Below are positions 39,233-46,871 of a DNA stretch of 47,344 nucleotides, in pieces. The notes beneath the pieces were generated by a model, which was not told the DNA's origin, ran no database searches, and saw only the letters and a program-made list of their open reading frames with translations. The stretch spans positions 1 through 47,344 of the forward strand of contig JADFSP010000019.1 of assembly GCA_022560695.1 (NCBI GenBank), written 5' to 3'. How positions within the stretch are numbered: the first letter of the stretch is position 1; every line of letters starts with the position of its first letter. This DNA comes from Pseudomonadota bacterium. GTDB lineage: Bacteria; Pseudomonadota; Gammaproteobacteria; Steroidobacterales; Woeseiaceae. The translations under genes were made by a program, and so were the position numbers.

Positions 39233-41866
39233 ATGAAGAGAATGTTAATCAATGCAACTCAGGAAGAAGAGTTGCGCCTGGCAATGGTCGACGGCCAACG
39301 CCTGTATGACCTGAATATCGAAGGACCCACGAGCGAACGCAAAAAAGCCAATATCTACAAAGGCAAAATCACACGAATCGAGCCCAGCCTCGAAGCTGCA
39401 TTCATCGATTACGGCGCGGATCGCCACGGCTTCCTGCCGCTCAAGGAAATATCGAGCGAATACTTTGTTGCCGACGTGCAGCAGGGGTCCAAAGCAAATA
39501 TCAGGGAAGTCCTCAATGAAGGACAGGACATTGTCGTCCAGATCGACAAGGAAGAGCGCGGCAACAAGGGCGCCGCGTTAACAACCTTCGTCAGTCTCGC
39601 CGGACGTTTTATCGTCCTCAAGCCCAACAAATCCCGATCCGGCGGTGTTTCGCGGCGCATTGTCGGTGCTGATCGCGATCTCGCCAGAGAATCTCTGGGC
39701 GAAATCGAAATTCCAAAAGGCATGAGCGTCATTTTGCGCACGGCCGGCATCGAACGAAACGCTGAAGAACTTGCCTGGGACCTCGAAAACCTGCTTGCGG
39801 TCTGGAATGCGATTCTCAATGTCGTACTCGAGCAGCCGTCGCCGTTCCTGATCTATCGCGAGAGCAATGCCGTAATACGCGCGCTGCGTGACTATCTGAC
39901 GAACGAAATCGGTGAAATCCTGATCGACGACGACACGACCTACGAGGAAGCACGGGAATTCGTGCAGCAGGTCATGCCGCACAATCTGCGCAAGCTCAAG
40001 AAATACGACGATCCGGTACCGCTGTTCACGCGCTTTCAAATCGAGTCACAGATCGAATCCGCGTTTGCGCATACCGTCAACCTGCCATCGGGCGGCAGCA
40101 TTGTCATCGACCATACCGAAGCACTGGTATCGATCGACATCAACTCGGCGCGCGCGACCAAAGCCAGCGACATCGAGGCAACTGCGCTCAACACCAATAT
40201 CGAGGCGGCGGAAGAAATCGCAAGGCAGCTTCGCCTGCGTGACCTCGGAGGTCTCATCGTCATCGACTTCATTGACATGGGCCCGCAGAAAAATCAACGC
40301 GAAGTTGAAAACCGGCTGCGAGACTCGGTGCGCCAGGACAGGGCTCGCGTTCAGATCGGCAAGATCTCGCGTTTCGGCCTGATGGAAATGTCCCGTCAGC
40401 GCCTGCGGCCATCGCTCGGTGAGTCGAGCTACCAGACCTGCCCGCGTTGCACGGGGTTTGGCACTATACGCAGTGTCGAGTCGCTTGCATTGGCAATACT
40501 GCGCATCATTGGCGAAGAAGCGCGCAAGGACCGGACGGCCAAGGTTATTGCACAACTGCCAGTCGAAGTTGCGACCTATCTCCTCAATGAAAAGCGCGAC
40601 TGGGTGCAGGGTCTCGAAACGCGTAATGACACGCAGGTCATTCTCGTCGCCAACCCGGCGCTCGAAACACCGCACTACGATATCCGCCGCGTACGCGATG
40701 ACCAGGTCGAGCAACCCGAGAATGCCGGCGTCAGCTATCTCCTTGCCGACAGTGAGCCTGAACCGGAACTTTCACAATCCATGCAGGAACCAAAAGTAAC
40801 CGTGGCCGCGGCCATCGGAAAAATCGAACCGACATCTCCGGCGCCAAAACGTAAATCCGCCGCAGGTCGTGGATTTTGGGCTGGTCTGTTTGCGCTATTT
40901 GGTGGCGGCACCGAACGCCGCAGAAAACCCTCCCGCCCCAGCACTCGCCGCAAAAGTTCGTCAAGATCCCGTCGCGGCCGGGGTGCCCAGCGAGATCGGC
41001 ACCGCGGTGACTCTCGACAGAACGACAGCCAGCGCCCGAAACGGCAGAAGAACAACACGAAGTCCGCGAAGAAAACGAATTCCGGTGATGGTGCAACACC
41101 ATCCAGAGACCGCAATGCGCAGCACTCGACGGCAAAAGCACCCATTGCGAGGAAGGACGAATCGCGCGACGAGGCGAAGAGAACGCGGAACCGCCGCGCT
41201 CGCGGCGGTCGCCGCCGCCGGCGCGGTGGCGATCGTCCGGCACAGGACGCCAGTACGGCACAGCAACGACCAATAGCGGCTGCCGAAAGTCCGGATGATG
41301 CCGAAGCGCCGCCGCCTGAACAGTCTCTGCACGGGTCGGAACGGCCTGAGGCGAAACCCTCCGATCCGGGCACTGTGAATGTCACGCAAGAGGCGGCTGG
41401 CCAGAATGGTCCTCCCCCGAAGGCCCGCACTGACGCCGAGCGTGAAGCGGACGAGAGGGCCGCAACATCGCCAGACACACTCGGGCAGGCCCAGGCGCAA
41501 GAGGCGCAATCCGACCGCTCAGACAGCAGTCCGGCCGAGCCGACAACGACACCGGCGCCGGTGCAGGAACCGGTCGAGGCAAGTGCGCCCGCTGCAGTGA
41601 AAAAAGCGCGCCGCAAATCGCCTGGCGACGCGAAACCGCGACCTGGGAGCAAAAAGAAGACCACGGCCAAGGCCAGTGGTGCAACGGAGGACCCGGCATC
41701 CTCAGGAAACGGTTCGCCGTCCGCGACACCCGCGGAGACGTCCGGCAAACCCACAGGCCGCCTGTTGCCCTGGGAACCGGCTGCGCCGATCAGCGACGAT
41801 GGGGCGGACAGGCCCACAGAGGCGCTGGCCGATGCCGGCGAAGAAAAGACCGAGTCAGGTGATTAG
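39233..41866 (+). CDS. rne: Ribonuclease E
   Basis: The 877-residue protein starts [20 protein letters not shown] at ATG 39233. The catalytic half (1-505) has the S1 domain with [20 protein letters not shown], metal-binding Asp residues in [12 protein letters not shown] and IVIDFIDM, and the Zn-link CPRC (TCPRCTGFG) that holds dimers together. The C-terminal half is disordered, with an Arg-rich RNA-binding stretch ([16 protein letters not shown]) and acidic, Pro/Ala-rich segments that scaffold the degradosome. It starts mRNA decay and processes rRNA and tRNA at the membrane. Confidence 0.97.
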   Translation: MKRMLINATQEEELRLAMVDGQRLYDLNIEGPTSERKKANIYKGKITRIEPSLEAAFIDYGADRHGFLPLKEISSEYFVADVQQGSKANIREVLNEGQDIVVQIDKEERGNKGAALTTFVSLAGRFIVLKPNKSRSGGVSRRIVGADRDLARESLGEIEIPKGMSVILRTAGIERNAEELAWDLENLLAVWNAILNVVLEQPSPFLIYRESNAVIRALRDYLTNEIGEILIDDDTTYEEAREFVQQVMPHNLRKLKKYDDPVPLFTRFQIESQIESAFAHTVNLPSGGSIVIDHTEALVSIDINSARATKASDIEATALNTNIEAAEEIARQLRLRDLGGLIVIDFIDMGPQKNQREVENRLRDSVRQDRARVQIGKISRFGLMEMSRQRLRPSLGESSYQTCPRCTGFGTIRSVESLALAILRIIGEEARKDRTAKVIAQLPVEVATYLLNEKRDWVQGLETRNDTQVILVANPALETPHYDIRRVRDDQVEQPENAGVSYLLADSEPEPELSQSMQEPKVTVAAAIGKIEPTSPAPKRKSAAGRGFWAGLFALFGGGTERRRKPSRPSTRRKSSSRSRRGRGAQRDRHRGDSRQNDSQRPKRQKNNTKSAKKTNSGDGATPSRDRNAQHSTAKAPIARKDESRDEAKRTRNRRARGGRRRRRGGDRPAQDASTAQQRPIAAAESPDDAEAPPPEQSLHGSERPEAKPSDPGTVNVTQEAAGQNGPPPKARTDAEREADERAATSPDTLGQAQAQEAQSDRSDSSPAEPTTTPAPVQEPVEASAPAAVKKARRKSPGDAKPRPGSKKKTTAKASGATEDPASSGNGSPSATPAETSGKPTGRLLPWEPAAPISDDGADRPTEALADAGEEKTESGD

Positions 41867-41884
41867 AAAAAACCGGGGCCGGGA

Positions 41885-41911
41885 AAAAACCGGGGTTCGA
41901 CCCCGGTTTTT
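41885..41911. terminator. Bidirectional terminator, AAAAACCGGGG palindrome (copy 3)
   Basis: AAAAACCGGGG and CCCCGGTTTTT form a perfect 11-bp stem around TTCGA. It lies between the convergent rne and phosphatase stops, with T-runs for both strands. A degenerate half copy (AAAAAACCGGGGCCGGG) lies just before it at 41867-41883. It is related to the palindromes near 32.1 kb. Confidence 0.88.
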
Positions 41912-42397
41912 CTAGTCCTGCCGTGGCATAAGCGTCTCGAGCAGGCCTCGAGACGCGTCTTCGACGAGATCAAGCACTCGTTCGAAACCGGTCGCGCCAC
42001 CGAAGTAAGGATCCGGTACCTCGCTCTCGGGCCCCGACGAAAAATCCAGGAACAGATGGAGCTTGCAGCGTTGCGACGCATCGGCCTGCTCGCGGAGCTG
42101 GTTCAGGTTATCGCGGTCCATTGCCAGAACGAAGTCGAAGCGTTCGAAGTCGGCCAGGCCGACTCGGCGAGCGCGGATGTCGGATAGCGAGACACCACGC
42201 TTTGCGGCCGCCGTCTGCGCGCGCCGGTCGGGCGCTTCACCGACGTGGTACGCATGCGTACCGGCCGAATCCACGTCGATCCGGTCGAGAAGCCCACGTT
42301 CCGCGACCAGGTGTCGAAAGACGCCCTCGGCAGTGGGCGATCGGCAGATATTGCCCATGCAAACGAAAAGTACAGAAACGCGCCGATCTTGTTTCAT
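41912..42397 (-). CDS. Low-molecular-weight protein-tyrosine-phosphatase
   Basis: The 161-residue protein has the P-loop VCMGNICRSPTAEGV (Cys13-x5-Arg19) and the general acid Asp in VPDPYFGG. Such enzymes remove phosphate from tyrosine, often on Wzc-like kinases that control polysaccharide export, or from small molecules. No kinase gene is adjacent. The start MKQDRRVSVLFVCMG is typical. The integrative element begins within about 110 bases upstream of this start. Confidence 0.93.
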   Translation of the reverse strand: MKQDRRVSVLFVCMGNICRSPTAEGVFRHLVAERGLLDRIDVDSAGTHAYHVGEAPDRRAQTAAAKRGVSLSDIRARRVGLADFERFDFVLAMDRDNLNQLREQADASQRCKLHLFLDFSSGPESEVPDPYFGGATGFERVLDLVEDASRGLLETLMPRQD

Positions 42398-42463
42398 AAT
42401 ATGTTTTTATTACAGTTACTTATGGTCGTTAAGGGCCGTTGACGGTCGCGGGTAGACAGTGCT

Positions 42464-42507
42464 AAGGTGTCCCCAATAGTGTACTTTTGGGCAAAAAGGT
42501 GTCCCCA
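42464..42507. repeat. 12-bp direct repeat in front of the integrase
   Basis: AAGGTGTCCCCA occurs at 42464-42475 and 42496-42507, 32 bases apart. Such pairs beside an integrase can be arm-type integrase sites or operators. The second copy includes AAGG, which may also serve as ribosome binding site for the ATG at 42510. Confidence 0.6.
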
Positions 42508-42509
42508 TA

Positions 42510-43664
42510 ATGGCGAAGGCGCACCGGTTATTGGACTCTCAGGTGAGGGCTTTTTTCGCAAAATCAAAAGACCGTTGGGAGAATGACGGCAACGGATTGT
42601 ATATCCGAATACGCCCAAACGGCACAAAGACTTGGGTGTTGCGGAGGAAGATTCATGGACGGACCAAGAAGACGACTCTCGGAACCTACCCTCGCACATC
42701 TTTGAAAGATGCCCGACTCCTAGCGGCGGCTAAGAGAACGGAAGACATTGAGATTGCCAAAAAGCCGGTGGAACTTGGAGACTCCCCCACCCTGTTCGGC
42801 GAACTTCTCAATCAATATTTCGACGAGCACGTAAAACCGAATTATCGCCGACCTCGACAGGTTCGCATGTACATCGACAATCGTGTTACGGACCGCATCA
42901 AAGAACTACAAGTATCAGACCTTGACGCGCAGGCTACCCGTGATTTTCGTGTCGCTGTTCGCACGTGGCTACGAAAGTACGCTGTAACAAGTGGCCCGGT
43001 CGGTGCGAACAGACTTCTCGCAATTTTCAAGCAATCTACCAAGTTCGGAACCGCTATCGGCTACCTGACAGTGGACCCCCTTCGGGAGTTGACAAGAAAG
43101 CTTGTCGGTGGAGATGAAAAACCTCGCGACCGGACGCTTACGGAACGCGAAATACGTATGTTGTGGCGGGCAGACTCGGACCACCAGTCATTACTTCGAT
43201 TCTTGCTGTTGACTGGTCAGAGAATTGGCGAAGCTCAAGTGATGCTCTGGGACGACCTCAGAGATGGCAAATGGCATATTCCGGCAACAGTATCAAAGAA
43301 CGCCCGCCCCCACTGGGTTCCAATAACACGAGAGATAGAAGCCTTACTAGAGAAGCTTCCAAGAAAGCGGCGCAAAGTGTTCGAGAATCTTTCAGCTACG
43401 GCTACACAGGCCTGGCTACGACGTTGGTGCGACCGAGAAAAAGTCTCACCTCGCTTCACTCCGCACGACCTTCGGCGGACGCTTGTAACCGGAATGAATG
43501 ATCTGGGCGTAGAGCCGTATATTGTAGAAAAGCTGGTTAACCACACGATGACTGGTGTAATGGCCACATACAACCATGCTGAGTATGAGTCCGAGAGAAT
43601 CGCGTCTGCCAATGCATGGAGCCAGCATGTTCTCAAGATCGTCGGACAAAAAGATGAGCGCTGA
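42510..43664 (+). CDS. Tyrosine-type site-specific integrase
   Basis: The 384-residue protein has an N-terminal DUF4102-like domain (NDGNGLYIRIRPNGTKTWVL, LGTYPRTSLKDARLLAAAKR), a SAM-like core-binding domain (about 100-195) and a catalytic domain. The catalytic residues are Arg near 236 (LLTGQRIGEAQ), HDLRR near 319, NH near 346 and Tyr near 354 (MATYNHAEY). All appear intact, unlike the left-hand integrase. It should move this element in and out of the chromosome. The last 11 bases overlap the next gene. Confidence 0.93.
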   Translation: MAKAHRLLDSQVRAFFAKSKDRWENDGNGLYIRIRPNGTKTWVLRRKIHGRTKKTTLGTYPRTSLKDARLLAAAKRTEDIEIAKKPVELGDSPTLFGELLNQYFDEHVKPNYRRPRQVRMYIDNRVTDRIKELQVSDLDAQATRDFRVAVRTWLRKYAVTSGPVGANRLLAIFKQSTKFGTAIGYLTVDPLRELTRKLVGGDEKPRDRTLTEREIRMLWRADSDHQSLLRFLLLTGQRIGEAQVMLWDDLRDGKWHIPATVSKNARPHWVPITREIEALLEKLPRKRRKVFENLSATATQAWLRRWCDREKVSPRFTPHDLRRTLVTGMNDLGVEPYIVEKLVNHTMTGVMATYNHAEYESERIASANAWSQHVLKIVGQKDER

Positions 43665-44547
43665 AAATATTGACGAACAAATCGCCAAGCTTGACGAACA
43701 AATCGCCAAGCTTGACGCGACTATTGCGGCGAACAAAAAACACATGGCGTTGTCACAGAGTCGAATAAAAGACAACTCTGAAATCGCATCTGTACTGAGC
43801 AAGATCAGAAACCTTGCGGCACAGATTGAGGACTTCCCTCCGCCTCCTGAACGTGGGCAATTTGATGACCGCGAGTCATTCGACGACGCATACCGGACGT
43901 ATGCGAGGTTAATCAGCTCGGAATATGCCGAACAACTAACTAATACGCAGGCAGACAAGACTCGCATCGAATCACTTGAAGCATTGAAATTTCCGCTGCC
44001 GCCAAACATCAATGACTACGATTCAATAGACGGATATGTCGAGGCTTTGGGCGAATGGGCCGCGAGCATTAAGGAAGACCTACATCAGCAGAGCACGGAC
44101 TCACGTATCCCGCTCTACGAACGACTTAAAAAAAACCAAGCTGTTGTGCGCGTACACGGGGCTTTCCATTTTGCGAATCAGCTCCTCGCAAGAGTAAGGG
44201 TGATCTCGAAGCCATATCACAAGCTCCATAGAGCCAGACAACTCATTCTCATCGAAAGAGAACTCGAACGATGGCGACGTTCAGCACTAGCGGCTCAAGG
44301 AAAGAAGGGCCGCAGGCAATCTTGGCACGCGTTTTACATAGAGAGCGCCGTTACATCCGGGTACCACACATTTGACGAGGTCTTGGACTACCTCGATGAC
44401 TTAAATCATGGCTGTGTGTTTCGGATTGACAAAGAGAACGAGATTATTTACTGCCTCCCCGACGCATTTCATGAAGATGACGAATACCCTGTGTCATTCG
44501 CTGCAGCGAAGAAATCCCTAACTAGAGCGAACGAAAAACTCAAATAA
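43654..44547 (+). CDS. Coiled-coil protein of unknown function
   Basis: From ATG 43654, inside the integrase end, the protein is 297 residues. It opens with heptads, IDEQIAKLDEQIAKLDATIA, encoded partly by a perfect 21-bp tandem repeat, so a coiled-coil start is likely. The middle is acidic with FPPPPERGQFDDRESFDDAY. A later segment (VVRVHGAFHFANQLLARVRV, ARQLILIERELERWRRSALA) is helical and basic, and the end (about 215-290) looks like a small folded domain. I recognise no family. Tight coupling to the integrase suggests a role in element maintenance, but this is inference. Confidence 0.8.
   Translation: MSAENIDEQIAKLDEQIAKLDATIAANKKHMALSQSRIKDNSEIASVLSKIRNLAAQIEDFPPPPERGQFDDRESFDDAYRTYARLISSEYAEQLTNTQADKTRIESLEALKFPLPPNINDYDSIDGYVEALGEWAASIKEDLHQQSTDSRIPLYERLKKNQAVVRVHGAFHFANQLLARVRVISKPYHKLHRARQLILIERELERWRRSALAAQGKKGRRQSWHAFYIESAVTSGYHTFDEVLDYLDDLNHGCVFRIDKENEIIYCLPDAFHEDDEYPVSFAAAKKSLTRANEKLK
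43672..43713 (+). repeat. Perfect 21-bp tandem duplication inside the coiled-coil gene
   Basis: GACGAACAAATCGCCAAGCT-T occurs twice in a row, encoding DEQIAKL twice (one heptad each). The copies are identical, so the duplication is recent or unstable by slippage; change in copy number would add or remove whole heptads without a frameshift. Confidence 0.9.
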
Positions 44548-44555
44548 TAATTCCA

Positions 44556-44577
44556 GGACAAAAACCGGTTTGTGTCC
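44556..44577. promoter_or_regulatory. 22-bp palindrome upstream of the AlpA-like gene
   Basis: GGACAAAAACC and GGTTTGTGTCC are reverse complements with one mismatch, with AAACCGGTTT at the centre. It lies just after the previous stop and 75 bases before the AlpA-like start. It could be an operator of that regulator or a weak terminator. Confidence 0.55.
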
Positions 44578-44582
44578 TTTCG

Positions 44583-44627
44583 GGCCGTAATCTGCTCTTC
44601 AACGGCCTTCTTTGGCCATTTACGGCC
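44583..44627. promoter_or_regulatory. Inverted repeat GGCCGTAA/TTACGGCC
   Basis: The 8-bp arms at 44583-44590 and 44620-44627 are perfect and enclose 29 bases that contain GGCC-N6-GGCC. In the leader of the AlpA-like mRNA it could fold as a branched hairpin ending 14 bases before the ribosome binding site GGAGG. Confidence 0.5.
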
Positions 44628-44651
44628 ACTCCCCTACCGAACGGAGGACAC

Positions 44652-44867
44652 ATGAGTTACATGATATCGGGTCGCCTATTCGGCCTACATAACGTCTGCA
44701 AAATGACAGACCTTGGGCTCACTACTGTGAAAAGTCTTATTCACAGCGGAGAGCTTGAGTCAATCAAAGTAGGCAGACGCCGACTTGTTCCACACGAGTC
44801 CCTCCGTAGATTTGTAGAACAACGCTTAGCCAGCTCGGATCGAGACGCGTCGGATCGGTGCCGGTGA
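44652..44867 (+). CDS. AlpA/excisionase-like helix-turn-helix protein
   Basis: The 71-residue protein has the excisionase-type winged helix: LFGLHNVCKMTDLGLTTVKS, then LIHSGELESIKVGRRRLVPH and ESLRRFVEQRL. Such proteins direct excision or switch on integrase genes in P4-like elements. The ATG has GGAGG five bases upstream. It lies five genes before the window edge within a run of overlapping genes, two dyads mark its leader, and its stop overlaps the next start. Confidence 0.85.
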   Translation: MSYMISGRLFGLHNVCKMTDLGLTTVKSLIHSGELESIKVGRRRLVPHESLRRFVEQRLASSDRDASDRCR

Positions 44868-45145
44868 AGAAGTCACTCCGCAGGGCCATCAACGCCCACT
44901 GCAAATCCTGCGTCTACGACCCTCATTCGCCTGGGATGTGGCTGGCTCAAGTAACTCTGTGTCCATGTACGGACTGCAAGCTTTACGAGGTCAGACCGAC
45001 CACAGACGCGATTCCTCTCAGTGTCTATAAGTATTACGGCGAGAAACCACCCCCAGATTCGATTCTGACGCTGAAAAAGGGCCCAGACGGCCGTTTTTCG
45101 GAAGAGACGGGGAAAATTGAAAGCCGTGACGAGGGTGCGCCGTGA
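44858..45145 (+). CDS. Small cysteine-cluster (zinc-binding-like) element protein
   Basis: The 95-residue protein starts with GTG 44858 or 44864. The core is AINAHCKSCVYDPHSPGMWL followed by VTLCPCTDCKLYEVRP, giving Cys-x2-Cys and Cys-x-Cys-x2-Cys. This pattern occurs in small phage and island proteins with forms such as CLDC...CPATDCPLWPYR. Zinc binding is likely; the role, perhaps in DNA binding or transcription, is not established. The end is disordered. It overlaps both neighbours. Confidence 0.7.
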   Translation: MPVKKSLRRAINAHCKSCVYDPHSPGMWLAQVTLCPCTDCKLYEVRPTTDAIPLSVYKYYGEKPPPDSILTLKKGPDGRFSEETGKIESRDEGAP

Positions 45146-45927
45146 GCCGCTACCTTTCGCAAGCCGTAATCACTCTCTACAAGGTCACTAATCAAGAGCC
45201 CCTCGACCAGATTGACATCAAGTTCATTGAATTGGCTCTGAATCGAGTAATTCGAGCTGGTCGCATTCCGTTTCAGCGATTCCGCGATCACTACGTGATT
45301 GGGAGTGAACGATTCAAGCCGCTAGCTGGATTTGATTATTACCGGACCATTCTTCTCCACCGCAAAAGTGATGTCTGGTATCCCGATTCGACAATCTCTC
45401 AGTTGAGCGTTTTTTCGGTTTACACAGGGGCACAACAAGAGCCCCCGCAAAAAATCGACCCGGAGAATGGAGATCCTGAGGATCATGTTCATGACATGCT
45501 CGAATGGAGTCATATCGGGCCCTGCTTTAGCGGTTCTTATCAGTCCGCTCTCGAACCTCATGAGATCGCAGCGTTGCATGAACACGTCGAAGAACTGGGC
45601 CGAATTGATACAGAAACTGCGGTTGAAAAAGCCAACGAACTTGAATGTTTTCTTCGAAAGGCAACACCTGGCTCGAGTTTCATCCACAACGGTGATCTCA
45701 AGGGCGTGCTAGGCGCCCACCTGAACGCACAACATTTCAACGGCAGGCCCCGTAGTTTGTACAGCCCGAAGCAGAAGGTTGCTGACCTTGTACGCCAGTC
45801 TACGAAATATGCACGAAAAACCCTTCGCAAGAACCCAATGACTGAGGACATAGCCGACCACCTTAAGGAGTACGTAAAAGTTGGTCAGGTATGTGAATAC
45901 CGAGGCAATTGGAAGTGGCGATATTAG
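45142..45927 (+). CDS. Hypothetical protein of the integrative element
   Basis: The 261-residue protein starts with GTG 45142, overlapping the previous stop (GTGA). I do not recognise a family. Visible parts are a helical N-terminus (FIELALNRVIRAGRIPFQRF), an aromatic stretch (GFDYYRTILLHRKSDVWYPD), a His-rich middle (DHVHDMLEWSHIGPC, EIAALHEHVEEL), and a basic C-terminus (STKYARKTLRKNPMTEDIAD, EYRGNWKWRY). There is no signal peptide or membrane segment. A regulatory or DNA-associated role fits the layout but nothing proves it. Confidence 0.75.
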   Translation: MSRYLSQAVITLYKVTNQEPLDQIDIKFIELALNRVIRAGRIPFQRFRDHYVIGSERFKPLAGFDYYRTILLHRKSDVWYPDSTISQLSVFSVYTGAQQEPPQKIDPENGDPEDHVHDMLEWSHIGPCFSGSYQSALEPHEIAALHEHVEELGRIDTETAVEKANELECFLRKATPGSSFIHNGDLKGVLGAHLNAQHFNGRPRSLYSPKQKVADLVRQSTKYARKTLRKNPMTEDIADHLKEYVKVGQVCEYRGNWKWRY

Positions 45928-45998
45928 GAAATTCTCTGAAAACCACTATTTTTTCTCGCACCTATATAAAGGGCACCTGAAGATTTTGAGGAGCAACG

Positions 45999-46232
45999 AT
46001 GAATCCACACAGTGTACTGACAAGCGCCGTTGGCGAAGCCATTGATACCGCGGCACATGAAAGCGTTCCCCCAATGCAGATGATCGCCTGCTTGAGCGAT
46101 TACATCGACGTCATTGTGAAATGTGCTGGCGGTGATCGAGACCGGTCAGCCGATGTATTTTCTGCATTATCCAAGAGTTACGGACAGGCAGAAAATCGAA
46201 CATCGCAAGTTCCCGGACCGTTATGCCCGTAG
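45999..46232 (+). CDS. Small hypothetical protein (77 aa)
   Basis: MNPHSVLTSAVGEAIDTAAH opens a mostly helical 77-residue protein with no recognised motif. A strong ribosome binding site, GAGGAG at 45988-45993, supports the ATG at 45999. A 71-base AT-rich gap with TATATAAA lies before it, so a separate promoter is possible. Confidence 0.6.
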   Translation: MNPHSVLTSAVGEAIDTAAHESVPPMQMIACLSDYIDVIVKCAGGDRDRSADVFSALSKSYGQAENRTSQVPGPLCP

Positions 46233-46298
46233 CGGATGCATTCAAAGATAGTGGGTATCAAGAAGCGTGTCGCGCCTGATTGATTAACACAACGAAAA

Positions 46299-46338
46299 AC
46301 GCGCCAGCCGAAAGTGTTGGTAGCACCGACTGACGCGT
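46299..46338. other. Imperfect hairpin in the gap before the zinc-ribbon gene
   Basis: ACGCGCCAG (46299-46307) and CTGACGCGT (46330-46338) pair at eight of nine positions and enclose 22 bases that can fold further. It ends immediately before the AAAGGA used by the next gene. It may be a translational control hairpin or an operator. Confidence 0.45.
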
Positions 46339-46353
46339 AAAGGATATTGCAAG

Positions 46354-46536
46354 GTGAGTATAAACAGAACAGATTCAAAATGCACGATTGACGCGAAGAG
46401 CCACATGCGCTGCAAAAGTTGCGGTGACTTAATGATAGACGAAGCACACGAAACATATTGCAAGACTTGCTTGGGCTACGCCTACGCTTGGATTCATATC
46501 CAACGGGTCAAAGAATGCTTGGAGGCACTGCAGTGA
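46354..46536 (+). CDS. Zinc-ribbon-like microprotein (60 aa)
   Basis: The 60-residue protein starts with GTG 46354, with AAAGGA nine bases upstream. It has MRCKSCGDLMIDEAHETYCK and CLGYAYAWIHIQ, a Cys-x2-Cys, 14 residues, Cys-x2-Cys arrangement that suggests a zinc ribbon. Its function is unknown. It overlaps the next gene by four bases. Confidence 0.65.
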   Translation: MSINRTDSKCTIDAKSHMRCKSCGDLMIDEAHETYCKTCLGYAYAWIHIQRVKECLEALQ

Positions 46537-46871
46537 AACTGCCTCCATTCGGTAAGCAATTTCAACCCGTACCGTCAAGCGGTGTGCGCGTTGCTATTGG
46601 TCCAGGTGCCTGGAACCTTCAGAAAAAGCATCACGTTCCAATCATCGTGCTGCCTGATGACGCCAATCCTGAAGACTTTGAATGGCCATCAGATAGCAAG
46701 CCAGCGCTGATCCATGAGCGTGGTACATACGATGATAGCCGGCTTGGAGCGGTGGCAGAAGCTTTGCTCCGTGCAGGGGCGTCATCTGTGGTCGCGATAC
46801 GAGAAGCACTACTAAACGAGGATGACCCCCGGGTCTTTTATGATGCGGAGGTCATGGATGTCACCGCCTGA
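46533..46871 (+). CDS. Hypothetical protein of the integrative element (112 aa)
   Basis: I place the start at GTG 46533, which has GGAGG seven bases upstream and overlaps the previous stop (GTGA). The protein reads MKLPPFGKQFQPVPSSGVRV, then a beta-rich part with IGPGAWNLQKKHHVPIIVLP and a helical C-terminus (AVAEALLRAGASSVVAIREA). I recognise no family. The conserved-looking layout next to DUF3987 suggests a replication-linked accessory gene, which is inference only. Confidence 0.7.
   Translation: MKLPPFGKQFQPVPSSGVRVAIGPGAWNLQKKHHVPIIVLPDDANPEDFEWPSDSKPALIHERGTYDDSRLGAVAEALLRAGASSVVAIREALLNEDDPRVFYDAEVMDVTA

Noticed and set aside
40735..41817. 360-residue minus-strand frame rich in Ser, Gly and Ala
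   Set aside because: It is the shadow of the low-complexity C-terminal half of RNase E.
44858..46871. Toxin-antitoxin or anti-phage nuclease module in the integrative element
   Set aside because: I looked for HNH, PD-(D/E)XK, HEPN, TIR, PIN and kinase motifs and saw none, so no defence function is claimed.
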